Below, in pieces: positions 18,813 to 26,438 of a stretch of 35,502 nucleotides of DNA. Both the position numbers and the translations under genes were made by a program. Source of the stretch: Alphaproteobacteria bacterium (GTDB taxonomy: Bacteria; Pseudomonadota; Alphaproteobacteria; UBA2136; JAPKEQ01); NCBI GenBank assembly GCA_028821995.1, contig JAPKEQ010000007.1:1-35502 (forward strand), in the 5' to 3' direction. Position 1 is the first letter of the stretch; each line of letters starts with the position of its first letter. Below the pieces are notes generated by a model. The model was not told where the DNA came from and did not search any database. It worked only from the letters and a program-made list of their open reading frames with translations.

Positions 18813-19958
18813 ATGAGCCAAAGCGTGATTATTTTTGATACAACACTGCGTGATGGTCTTCAGTCTCCTCATATTAAGCCTGTGTCTCATACAGACCGCG
18901 TGGCTTTTGGGCTTCTTTTAAACGATATGGGCATCGATGTTATTGAAGCTGGCTTCGCTATCGCTTCCAAGCTTGACTTTAACACCATAGCAACACTGGC
19001 TCAAAAAGGCCTTGATAGCACAGTTTGCTCTCTAGCAAGATCAAACGAGCAAGACATTGATGCTGCAGGCAAAGCACTTCAGGGCGCAAGACGTAGCCGT
19101 ATTCACACCTTTATTTCAACAAGTCCTCTGCATATGGAACATAAGCTTCGTATGTTACCAGAGGATGTTTTAGATGCTTCTATTAAGGCTGTGAAGCACG
19201 CAGCAAAATATACAGATGATGTTCAGTTTTCATTGGAAGATTTCACCCGTACAGAACATGACTTTGCCAAACGCGTAATTGAAGCTGTTATTGATGCAGG
19301 CGCATCAACCGTTAATCTTCCTGATACTGTGGGCTACAGCACGCCAGATGAAATGTCAGAGCTAATAGACATAGCAATGGCTGTTCCTAATGCTGATAAA
19401 GCCGTTTTTTCTATGCATTGCCACAATGACCTTGGCCTTGCCGTTGCCAACAGTCTCAGTGGCGCACTTGCAGGCGCCCGCCAAATAGAATGCACCATTA
19501 ACGGCCTTGGAGAGCGTGCAGGAAATGCTGCCATGGAAGAGCTTGTTATGGCCATGCGCACACGCAATAATCGCTATCCGTTTACAAACAACATTAAAAC
19601 TGAAAAGTTCATGGAAGCCTCAAACTTCATTGCGGAAAAAACAGGCCTGCATGTACAAAAAAATAAAGCCATTGTTGGTAAAAACGCCTTTGCCCATGAG
19701 AGCGGCATCCACCAAAATGGTATGAGCAAAAACCGTAACACATACGAAATCATGACACCTGAAAGCGTTGGACAAAATGAAGGCCTCACCCTCGGAGTCA
19801 CGTCAGGCCGTGAAGGCCTGCGTAAAAAAGCAGAAAACATGGGTTTTAACCTTGATAAAGATCAGCTTGCCCGCTTATATGACCTGTTCATGGTTGAAGC
19901 CGCTAATGGCCGTGTATCAGACAGAGATATCGGCATAATGATTGAAAATTTAATTTAA
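18813..19958 (+). CDS. leuA: 2-isopropylmalate synthase, short form without regulatory domain
   Basis: A 381-aa enzyme of the LeuA/homocitrate synthase family that condenses acetyl-CoA with 2-oxoisovalerate. Visible motifs are IFDTTLRDGLQSP at the N-terminus, STVNLPDTVGYSTPDEM, the metal-binding HCHNDLGLAVANSLSGALAGARQIECTINGLGERAGNAAMEE and HESGIHQNGMSKNRNTYEIMTPESVG. It ends about 130 residues before typical LeuA (about 520 aa), so the C-terminal leucine-binding allosteric domain is missing. The usual DGEQ is DGLQ here, as in HMG-CoA lyases. ATG 18813 has TAGGAGA upstream; the TTG at 18795 overlaps that site and is rejected. Clustering with leuD and leuB supports the leucine role, but citramalate or homocitrate synthase cannot be fully excluded. 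Confidence 0.88.
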   Translation: MSQSVIIFDTTLRDGLQSPHIKPVSHTDRVAFGLLLNDMGIDVIEAGFAIASKLDFNTIATLAQKGLDSTVCSLARSNEQDIDAAGKALQGARRSRIHTFISTSPLHMEHKLRMLPEDVLDASIKAVKHAAKYTDDVQFSLEDFTRTEHDFAKRVIEAVIDAGASTVNLPDTVGYSTPDEMSELIDIAMAVPNADKAVFSMHCHNDLGLAVANSLSGALAGARQIECTINGLGERAGNAAMEELVMAMRTRNNRYPFTNNIKTEKFMEASNFIAEKTGLHVQKNKAIVGKNAFAHESGIHQNGMSKNRNTYEIMTPESVGQNEGLTLGVTSGREGLRKKAENMGFNLDKDQLARLYDLFMVEAANGRVSDRDIGIMIENLI

Positions 19959-20341
19959 GATTTTTCTTCTATCTTAACCATTTGCCAATAATGCATACGG
20001 CGCTCTAGGTCTAGCTTAGAAAAATCCTCTCCTGCTTCCCTGCAAGCCTTTTCCATTGCTGTGTATCTGCGCACATATTTCTCATTGGCAGATTGCATAA
20101 TATCAGAAGGGCACGCTTCTAAATAGTAACCTAAAATCGCTACACTAAACATAAGGTCGCCTGCTTCTTCTAGGGCATGCTCTCTATCACCAGACAGAAC
20201 AGCCTCTTCCACTTCAGCTAGCTCTTCTTTAATTTTATCAAACACGCCGTCAATGCTCTTCCACCGGAAGCCGTTCTCAATAGCTTCCGTTTGAATCCTG
20301 CCTGTATTTTTAAGCGTATCGAGATCTTTACTCATTTTCAT
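19955..20341 (-). CDS. MazG-like nucleotide pyrophosphohydrolase (single domain)
   Basis: A 128-aa all-alpha MazG-type protein. Proteins of this family hydrolyse (d)NTPs to monophosphate and pyrophosphate. The metal-binding EExxE…ExxD pattern is visible: KEELAEVEEAVLSGDREHALEEAGDLMFSVAILGYYL. The C-terminal EKYVRRYTAMEKACREAGEDFSKLDLERRMHYW matches the C-terminal half of two-domain MazG, so this is a one-domain version of a roughly 260-aa family. The track uses a GTG at 20377; ATG 20341 (MKMSKDLDTL) is chosen as closest to the domain start, but neither has a strong RBS. It converges on leuA, and the two stop codons overlap by 4 nt. Confidence 0.82.
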   Translation of the reverse strand: MKMSKDLDTLKNTGRIQTEAIENGFRWKSIDGVFDKIKEELAEVEEAVLSGDREHALEEAGDLMFSVAILGYYLEACPSDIMQSANEKYVRRYTAMEKACREAGEDFSKLDLERRMHYWQMVKIEEKS

Positions 20342-20520
20342 AAATATAATTTTCTTTTTATCAGCTAAATCCTGCACTCATTGTGCGAAGAATCTTAAAA
20401 AGAAGCAAGCCATTTGCCAGAACATGGAAAATCATATAACGTGACAAGCAACAATTAAATCTGATGACCGTTTGGCGAAAATAGATCGCCGTTCTTTAAA
20501 TAAGAATAGGAGAAGTTCCC

Positions 20521-21597
20521 ATGAATCAAACAGCATTCCCAAACCCTTTTGGTCTTTCTGGTTTTGATTTCGTTGAATTTTCAAGCCCAAATCCTGCCAA
20601 TATGGTCGACATGTTTAAACGCATGGGCTTTAGCAAAGTAGCAAGTCACAAGACTGCAAACGTGGATATGTACCGTCAAGGCGATATCACATTTTTCCTT
20701 AATACAACGCCAAATAGCGCCGCGGTAAACCATGCAAGTAAGTGCGGCCCCTGCGCAACGGCTATGGGTTTTCGCGTAAACAACGCGGCTGACGCCCTTA
20801 ACCTTGCGCTCTCGCGTGGTGCTAAAGAGTTTACTGGCAATAAAAGTCTTAACCTCCCTGCCATTGAAGGCATTGGCGGCACAGCCATTTACTTTGTGGA
20901 AAACTGGGGCGAGGTTGATGGTGAATACTGCCGTGACTTTGACTGGCTCACAGATATACGCAAACCAAAAGGCCTGGGCCTTACTTACCTTGACCACATC
21001 ACAAACAATGTGCTCAAAGGGCGCATGGACCACTGGGCGGATTTCTATGAAAGCATTTTTGGTTTTCGCCAAATTCGCTATTTTGATATTAAAGGTGAAT
21101 ACACAGGCCTCAACAGCCGTGCTATGAGCGCACCTTGCCCGCGCATGGCAATCCCGATCAATGAAGATAAAGATACCGGCGCAAAAGCTGGTCAAATTGA
21201 TCGCTACCTACGTGAGATGAAACAAACAGAAGGCATGCAACACTTTGCCTTTGGTTGTGATGATATCTACACCGTCGTGGATAATCTTCGTTCTGGTGGT
21301 GTTGATTTAATGCCGTCTCCTCCGGGCGCTTACTACGATATGCTGGGCGAGCGCCTTGGCAATCATGGCGAGAATGCTGAAGAACTGCGTAAACGTGGTA
21401 TTTTGCTTGATGGTAGCGACGATGGTCGTCTTTTACTACAGATATTCAGCAAGGAAGAGCAAGGCGCAAATGGCGAAAAGCCATTCGGCCCAGCTTTCTT
21501 TGAATTCATTCAACGCAAAGGCGATGATGGATTTGGCGAAGGTAACTTCCAAGCCCTGTTTGAATCCATTGAACGAGAAGAACAAGATAAAAAATAA
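20521..21597 (+). CDS. hppD: 4-hydroxyphenylpyruvate dioxygenase
   Basis: A 358-aa Fe(II) enzyme converting 4-hydroxyphenylpyruvate to homogentisate, the second step of tyrosine degradation. The three metal ligands are where expected: His in LTYLDHITNNV (about 159), His in GMQHFAFGCDD (about 241) and Glu in GPAFFEFIQRKGDDGFGEGNFQALFESIE (about 327). The segment GVDLMPSPPGAYYDML and the C-terminal signature are diagnostic of bacterial HPPD. AGGAGAAG stands just before the ATG. A strong terminator follows, so the next gene (FAH family) must have its own promoter or depend on readthrough. Confidence 0.96.
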   Translation: MNQTAFPNPFGLSGFDFVEFSSPNPANMVDMFKRMGFSKVASHKTANVDMYRQGDITFFLNTTPNSAAVNHASKCGPCATAMGFRVNNAADALNLALSRGAKEFTGNKSLNLPAIEGIGGTAIYFVENWGEVDGEYCRDFDWLTDIRKPKGLGLTYLDHITNNVLKGRMDHWADFYESIFGFRQIRYFDIKGEYTGLNSRAMSAPCPRMAIPINEDKDTGAKAGQIDRYLREMKQTEGMQHFAFGCDDIYTVVDNLRSGGVDLMPSPPGAYYDMLGERLGNHGENAEELRKRGILLDGSDDGRLLLQIFSKEEQGANGEKPFGPAFFEFIQRKGDDGFGEGNFQALFESIEREEQDKK

Positions 21598-21606
21598 TCG
21601 ATTTAT

Positions 21607-21638
21607 AAAAGAGGATGTCCATGCGGCATCCTCTTTTT
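21607..21638 (+). terminator. Rho-independent terminator after hppD
   Basis: AAAAGAGGATG and CATCCTCTTTT form an 11-bp stem around a short loop that can pair further (CC/GG). A run of eight Ts follows. It lies 10 nt after the hppD stop. Confidence 0.9.
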
Positions 21639-21682
21639 TTTGTGTTAATATTTAAGCTATATTTTAAAGAAAGATGACTCTT

Positions 21683-22645
21683 ATGAAGCTTGCAAGCCTT
21701 AAACATGGCAGGGATGGAAAACTCATTATTGCCAATAAAGAGCTGACACAATACATTGAGGCTTCTCCTGTTTGTGAAACCATGCAGCAAGCTTTAGATG
21801 ATTGGGAAACGCTCTCACCAAAGCTAGAAAAACTTAGCCATAAACTCAACGCGGGCGAAATACCAGGAAAGCCTCTTAATGCTGAACTTTGCGATGCTCC
21901 TCTTCCGCGCTCTTACGGCTGGCTTGATGGCAGTGCTTACGTCAAGCATGTAGAGCTTGTGCGTAAGGCGCGCGGCGCTGAGCTACCTGAAAGCTTCTGG
22001 ACAGACCCGCTCATGTATCAAGGACATAGCTCATTTAACCCTGCTCATACACCAATTTCAGCGCGTCCAGAAGCAGACGGACTGGATTTTGAAGCTGAGG
22101 TCGCTGTTATTCTTGATGATGTTCCTGAGGGGACCTCAAAAGAAGATGCGCTTCACCATGTCAAGCTCATTACTCTTATTAACGATATGACCTTAAGAGG
22201 TCTTACAAAGCCAGAGCTCTCCAAAGGATTTGGCTTTATAAATAGCAAACCCCCTTGCAGCATGAGCCTTGTTGCCATAACACCTGATGAGCTCGGAGAG
22301 CACTGGAGGGACGGCACTATTACCCTCCCTCTCACAACAACGCTCAACGGCAACACTTTTGGAAATCCCATGGTTAGCGAAGATATGACATTTACTTTTG
22401 CAGACCTTATTGCTCATGCTTCTCAAACACGTCCCCTTGAAGCTGGGACAGTTATTGGAAGCGGAACCATTGCAAATGTTGGCAAAAATGTTGGTAGCAG
22501 CTGTATTGCTGAGAAACGCATGCTTGAAGTTATTGAAAATGGATTTGCTCAAACACCTTGGCTTCAAAAAAATGATCTTGTACAAATTAACATGCTATTA
22601 AATGGCCAATCTATTTTAGGAAAAATTTCCCAAAAAATTGTTTAA
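21683..22645 (+). CDS. Fumarylacetoacetate hydrolase family protein
   Basis: About 320 aa. The N-terminus MKLASLKHGRDGKLIIANKEL is typical of a proteobacterial FAH-family group found in tyrosine-degradation clusters. The catalytic metal site is visible as DGLDFEAEVAVILDDV (Glu-x-Glu) and TLINDMTLRGL (Asp), and the C-terminal GTVIGSGTIANVG is the family's closing motif. Next to hppD the likely reaction is cleavage of fumarylacetoacetate to fumarate and acetoacetate, but the family also has other 3-oxo-acid hydrolases. ATG 21674 is possible; 21683 is preferred because AAAGAAAG is then at correct distance. Homogentisate dioxygenase and maleylacetoacetate isomerase are not in the window. Confidence 0.85.
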   Translation: MKLASLKHGRDGKLIIANKELTQYIEASPVCETMQQALDDWETLSPKLEKLSHKLNAGEIPGKPLNAELCDAPLPRSYGWLDGSAYVKHVELVRKARGAELPESFWTDPLMYQGHSSFNPAHTPISARPEADGLDFEAEVAVILDDVPEGTSKEDALHHVKLITLINDMTLRGLTKPELSKGFGFINSKPPCSMSLVAITPDELGEHWRDGTITLPLTTTLNGNTFGNPMVSEDMTFTFADLIAHASQTRPLEAGTVIGSGTIANVGKNVGSSCIAEKRMLEVIENGFAQTPWLQKNDLVQINMLLNGQSILGKISQKIV

Positions 22646-22802
22646 TTCCATCATGCTACACCACATTGTATACAAACAGGTACATAAACCTTTGATTATG
22701 CATACAAAAATTGTATTTTTTATTTGCGTCCCCTCATTTCATCAGGCAGTATATGCCTCATAAACAAATCTGATTATTTCCTTTTTTCACGGAGGTGGGT
22801 AT
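22646..22802 (+). promoter_or_regulatory. Upstream region of the AAA+ gene with TTGTAT/ATACAA inverted repeats
   Basis: The 157-nt gap holds a perfect palindrome TTGTATACAA (22666-22675) and, 26 nt on, ATACAA-aaa-TTGTAT (22702-22716) followed by a T-rich run. The second element could be a weak AT-rich terminator of the FAH gene; both together could be operator sites of one repressor. A very strong Shine-Dalgarno, GGAGGTG, precedes the ATG at 22803. No clear -35/-10 pair was found. Confidence 0.45.
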
Positions 22803-24050
22803 ATGTCCACGCAGCCGAGCCCCCCTAAACGGGGTATGCGCTATTCACCGATTCTCGCAAGTCATGCACAATTTGCTGACATGCTGCGAGCTTATGGTGG
22901 ATACGAAAACATTGATCCTGTACTGATGGCTACTGGCCACATTACGATGATGCAAATTGAAGAGAACGAGAAAAACCCGTTTAAGGGCAATATTCAGGGC
23001 ATGATCCTGGATGGCGACCCTGGTACAGGCAAATCGTTCTTCGCAAAAGCCATTGCCAACGCTTTTGATGGCCGGTTTCTGGTGCACCTTGGTAACCCAG
23101 ACGCTGACCACACCGAACTTGTGCGGGGTATTAACCCTGTAGAAGTTGCAAAAGCCATGGCTGGTCAAACTTTAACCACAACAGATGAATCCGGCAATGC
23201 AGTTCAGGTGACGATTCGAGAGGAGCATATTTATACTCTCGGTAAACTTCTGGAAGCTTTTTTGAGCTCCCATGAAAAATTCACTGTTCTGCTGTTTGAC
23301 GAGGCGGAAAAAAACCGCTTTTCTGTACAAACTGCCCTTCTGACAATTCTGCAAGATGGCGAAATTCCGCTGTCTGGTAAAATTATGGATGAAGATGGTG
23401 AAGCCGTAACCTCAAATGGCCCGTTCAGCCAAATTGTACACGCTCGTCGTGACAATCTGTTGATTCTGGCTGCCAAAAACAAAGAGCGTGACCTTTATGA
23501 TGCGACAATGCGTCGTTTTCGTGTGGTCTATGCGGGCTATCCTAGCCCCCAAAAAGAACTTGAAATTTTGTCAAAACAGCACGGCGCCCCGCAAGAGGTG
23601 ACTGCTGCCGATGAAGCCAGGTTCAAAGCTCTACTTAAAACACCTGAAGCCTTTATGGGCAATGTGCAGGTTCGACATCTGGAAACACGCGTGAAGCAAG
23701 AGCTGAAACGTATCGTGAGAGCCGCCAGCGGCCTTCGTGGTGATCCAGGTATCACAAAAAAGCCTTCATATCCCGAAGTGAGCCGCATGGTTCAAGACTT
23801 CATGTTGGTTGCCAAATATTTGGTGCATGTTGAGCAATCTCGCTCAAGCCCAGATAAAAAGATCTATCGCAGTGAGTTGTTTAGGAAAGTTCTGACACAA
23901 CTCTATGTGAACGGTCTGGTTCAACGCCAAGAAGAACAATCTCGCGCAGCTAAGACGCTGGGTGATGTTCGTGGCGCAGGACCTGGCTTCCTTAAAGCTA
24001 TTCTTCGTGCCATAGAAGGAGAAGATTATACCCTGACTTACGGAGAGTAA
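22803..24050 (+). CDS. MoxR/CobS-like AAA+ ATPase
   Basis: A 415-aa AAA+ protein. Walker A is GDPGTGKS (71-78), Walker B is VLLFDEAEK (about 162-170), and a sensor-like ILAAKNKERD with the downstream arginine-rich DATMRRFRV follow the MoxR/CobS pattern. The last 150 residues are helical and charged. MoxR ATPases usually act with a von Willebrand A (VWA) protein to remodel or insert a metal into a target complex; a VWA gene lies 421 nt downstream, which fits. The start has an excellent GGAGGTG. CTG leucine codons dominate, whereas neighbours favour CTT/CTC, so horizontal origin (possibly phage, where CobS-like genes are known) is possible. The target is unknown. Confidence 0.85.
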   Translation: MSTQPSPPKRGMRYSPILASHAQFADMLRAYGGYENIDPVLMATGHITMMQIEENEKNPFKGNIQGMILDGDPGTGKSFFAKAIANAFDGRFLVHLGNPDADHTELVRGINPVEVAKAMAGQTLTTTDESGNAVQVTIREEHIYTLGKLLEAFLSSHEKFTVLLFDEAEKNRFSVQTALLTILQDGEIPLSGKIMDEDGEAVTSNGPFSQIVHARRDNLLILAAKNKERDLYDATMRRFRVVYAGYPSPQKELEILSKQHGAPQEVTAADEARFKALLKTPEAFMGNVQVRHLETRVKQELKRIVRAASGLRGDPGITKKPSYPEVSRMVQDFMLVAKYLVHVEQSRSSPDKKIYRSELFRKVLTQLYVNGLVQRQEEQSRAAKTLGDVRGAGPGFLKAILRAIEGEDYTLTYGE

Positions 24051-24384
24051 GACTGGGTATCACGAGATTTGGGCGGGAGTTCCTCGTAGCTTGCTACGGC
24101 ATGCCTCCCCCCAAGCATCCGGTGCCGTCCTGTATCGTATGAATAATAATAATTGTGGCTAAGAGCCACACCTGGACCCTGCAGTCGTACCGCCCTCAAC
24201 GAGCGGTGCCTGTGGAGTGCGGTGAAAGCCGCCGTATTAAGGCCCTGTCGCAATATTATCTGGCCCTCTAGGACGAAAGTCTTACGGTTAAGAGTGTTGC
24301 ACCCTACTGTTGGCCTGCAAAGAGACGTTGGACAGTAGGTTTCGATTTAAAGAAGGGTGGTCGCGTGCGACCATCCTTTTTTTT
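24051..24384 (+). ncRNA. Candidate structured RNA / attenuated leader between AAA+ and VWA genes
   Basis: About 330 nt without a credible ORF, GC-richer than the genes around it and full of inverted repeats. A stem 24069-24079 with 24105-24114 (TTGGG/CCCAA plus GGGAG/CTCCC) encloses the hairpin CGTAG-cttg-CTACG. Others are GTGGCT-aag-AGCCAC (24155-24169), ACCGC…GCGGT (24189-24206), GCGG…CCGC (about 24219-24232), AGGAC-GAAA-GTCTT with a GNRA-type loop (24270-24283), and CCTACTGT…ACAGTAGG (24303-24339). It ends in a strong terminator. It could be an independent ncRNA or a leader controlling the VWA gene 88 nt further on. I could not match it to tmRNA, RNase P, SRP, 6S or a cobalamin riboswitch. 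Confidence 0.55.
24353..24384 (+). terminator. Strong rho-independent terminator closing the structured RNA
   Basis: AAGGGTGGTCGC-gt-GCGACCATCCTT forms a stem of up to 12 pairs followed by eight Ts. It lies in the gap, not at the end of a coding gene: 303 nt after the AAA+ stop and 88 nt before the VWA start. That placement fits the 3' end of a small RNA or an attenuator. Confidence 0.9.
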
Positions 24385-24471
24385 ATGCAAATGTCTCAAG
24401 CAAACATTAATATCTCGTGTGCCAATCTTGGCATCTTTCTATGTGTTCTCTTATTCACAAAGGAGTATGCC

Positions 24472-26400
24472 ATGTCTGGCAATAATAATGATCTACCCCC
24501 TGAGGTAGAACAGCGTATTAAAGAGCTTCGCGCTCTTATCAAACACTACATCAATCCCAACGCTAAATCTAAAGCCACCTTTGATAAGGAATATGGCCAG
24601 CTCACGCCTGAGCATATGATGGAGATGATGGCAGAGCTCATGGGGCTTGAAGGGCAACTTCCCGAAGATTGGGAAGGGCTTTTGGAATCTCATGAAGAAA
24701 ACTTGAAAAACATTATGGATCAGGCTGATAGCTTAGAGCTGCAAGCTGCCCTAAACAGGTATGCCCAGCGCATGAGCACAGCAGAGACCATTCGCCAAAG
24801 TCACCCTGAGGCTGCTGAGCTGATTGAAAAAATCAAACAGGAGCGTCAATCCTTTATCTCCAAAATGATCTCCGCCTCAGAAGAGAGCGAAGATGATTCG
24901 GAAGGAGAAGATGAAGAGTCTGAAGATTCGCAAGAAGGCGAAGACTCTGATAGTGATGATGACGGCGATGACAGTGATGAAGATGGCGACGGTGATCCTG
25001 ATGAAAGTGATCAGGATGGAGAAGATGGAAGCGAGAGTGACGATTCTGATAATTCTCAGGATAGTGACGCGCAAAATGACTCTGACTCTCAGAGCAAAGA
25101 CCCATCAGATTCACAAGATCAGAGCAAAGAACCTTCAGACCAACAATCTGATAATACATCGCAAGACAACCAAACTCAGGAAGATCAATCTCAAGATGAT
25201 ACCTCTGATGGAGACCCAGAAGATGGGGAGCTTGATGACGGTGAAGTTGAAGAGACGGATCCTGAATCTTACGCCGATGATATGGCCGATAACGCTGACA
25301 GCCAACCCCAAGAAGAGGGAGAGGAAGAAAGCGATGATGGCGATGGCGACGGCGATGGTGACGATGAAGGCGAAGGTGATGATGAAGGCGGTGACGGCGA
25401 AGGTGAAGGCGAAGGTGACGACGGCAACAGCCCTGGTGAGCCTGGTGAGAGTGATGGAGACGACGATGACGGCTTCTCATATGGTTTTGAACAGCCAGAA
25501 ACACCACCTCCCGGTACGTTCCAAATCTCCAATGAAGAACCTGACCCTATTGCTGTTAGCAAGCTCATGCAATCTTTGCAGGCATTAATTGCCCGTGACC
25601 CTGAAGAGCCGACACAGGCGCCTCGCTGGAACATGGACAAACTGGTCAGGCTTATGCTGGAACCAGGTGCTGATTTGACTCGCGCTAAAGAGCCGACACA
25701 AATCCCGCAAGATGTTGTGTTCATCTTTGATAACTCAGGTAGTATGAATGAGTTTGAGCAAGCTGCACGCCGCCTTGCGCAAGCTGTTGGTAAAGCTGCT
25801 GATTTAGGCTCATCCCACGTCGTGTCTATCGTGACGTCCAACGGCGAATTTAGCCAACATGTTAGCACTGTTGACGCTATGGGGGAAAAAGATCCGTTCC
25901 ATCCTTCAAGCCGCACCAACGATAGCGGCGGATGGTTTATTAACGGTGAATTTAAAGGGCTTTTGCCTTTTGACCCTGGTACATATAACCGTGATGATCA
26001 TTGTGCGCGCTGGGAATGGTTCCTTAAAAAGGAGCTACCTCGCAAATACAATATTACGCCTAAAGTGGTGCTCTACTTCAGCGATGAACACGGTTCCATT
26101 CAGTGGTGCTATATGTCTCAACGCTTAAAGGAGATGGAGCATATTTGGCTTGATCCTAAGATTCGTCAGTTACCTGATGGTAGTACCATGTCTGGTGCAA
26201 CCAAATGGCCGCGGGGTCTTTTTCCTGAAAATATGCAGGGCATGACCAATGACGCTATGTACGATAAGAGTAGTGGCTATGAAGAGCTCTTTTGCAAATT
26301 TAAAGGCATCTACTTTTCGAACGTAGGCGGCGATACGAGTAATGAATATTCCACTGAGGATGACGTTTGTAACGCCTTGAAGCAAGTTGCAGGACTCTAA
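24472..26400 (+). CDS. CobT-like von Willebrand A domain protein with long acidic linker
   Basis: A 642-aa protein from ATG 24472 (AAAGGAG upstream); the track ORF starts 54 codons too early, inside the terminator. Residues 1-135 are helical and charged (LPPEVEQRIKELRALIKHY). Residues about 136-333 are almost only Asp, Glu, Ser, Gly and Gln. The C-terminal 300 residues form a VWA domain with the metal-ion-dependent adhesion (MIDAS) motif DNSGSM at about 420. A helical N-terminus, acidic linker and C-terminal VWA is the layout of cobaltochelatase CobT and phage CobT-like proteins. The VWA part has an unusual Trp-rich tail (GWFINGEFKG; CARWEWFLKKEL). It very probably works with the AAA+ protein upstream. 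No cobalamin genes are near, so a cobalt-chelatase role is not supported. Confidence 0.85.
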   Translation: MSGNNNDLPPEVEQRIKELRALIKHYINPNAKSKATFDKEYGQLTPEHMMEMMAELMGLEGQLPEDWEGLLESHEENLKNIMDQADSLELQAALNRYAQRMSTAETIRQSHPEAAELIEKIKQERQSFISKMISASEESEDDSEGEDEESEDSQEGEDSDSDDDGDDSDEDGDGDPDESDQDGEDGSESDDSDNSQDSDAQNDSDSQSKDPSDSQDQSKEPSDQQSDNTSQDNQTQEDQSQDDTSDGDPEDGELDDGEVEETDPESYADDMADNADSQPQEEGEEESDDGDGDGDGDDEGEGDDEGGDGEGEGEGDDGNSPGEPGESDGDDDDGFSYGFEQPETPPPGTFQISNEEPDPIAVSKLMQSLQALIARDPEEPTQAPRWNMDKLVRLMLEPGADLTRAKEPTQIPQDVVFIFDNSGSMNEFEQAARRLAQAVGKAADLGSSHVVSIVTSNGEFSQHVSTVDAMGEKDPFHPSSRTNDSGGWFINGEFKGLLPFDPGTYNRDDHCARWEWFLKKELPRKYNITPKVVLYFSDEHGSIQWCYMSQRLKEMEHIWLDPKIRQLPDGSTMSGATKWPRGLFPENMQGMTNDAMYDKSSGYEELFCKFKGIYFSNVGGDTSNEYSTEDDVCNALKQVAGL

Positions 26401-26408
26401 AACGATTT

Positions 26409-26438
26409 AAAACACCCCCTTTTGGGGGTGTTTTTTTA
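26409..26438 (+). terminator. Bidirectional terminator between the VWA gene and the acyl-CoA ligase
   Basis: AACACCCCC-TTTT-GGGGGTGTT is a perfect 9-bp stem followed by a T-run on the plus strand and by TTTTAAAT on the minus strand. It lies 10 nt after the VWA stop and abuts the stop codon of the convergent ligase gene, so it can serve both. Confidence 0.9.

Noticed and set aside
20581-21195. 204-aa minus ORF opposite hppD
   Set aside because: It is antisense to a clear HPPD gene and has no recognised motif; long antisense frames are expected from codon bias.
24153-24338. 61-aa ORF (and 71-aa minus ORF) in the gap between AAA+ and VWA genes
   Set aside because: The ORFs cross several inverted repeats, have no Shine-Dalgarno and give Arg/Pro/Cys-rich products; the stretch looks like RNA, not protein.
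24051-24384. Known RNA classes for the structured stretch (cobalamin riboswitch, tmRNA, RNase P, SRP, hammerhead)
   Set aside because: No B12 box, no tag ORF with T-arm, no GAGGAAAGTCC core, no SRP tetraloop region. GGACGAAAGTC recalls hammerhead stem II, but CTGATGA is absent.
24854-25919. 217-aa and 216-aa minus ORFs and a 231-aa plus ORF
   Set aside because: These are His/Arg-, Ser/Pro- and Met/Lys-rich shadows of the GAT/GAA-repeat coding the acidic linker of the VWA protein.
22803-26400. Cobaltochelatase CobS/CobT call
   Set aside because: Domain layout is similar, but no cobN or other cobalamin genes and no B12 riboswitch are present; only the layout is claimed.
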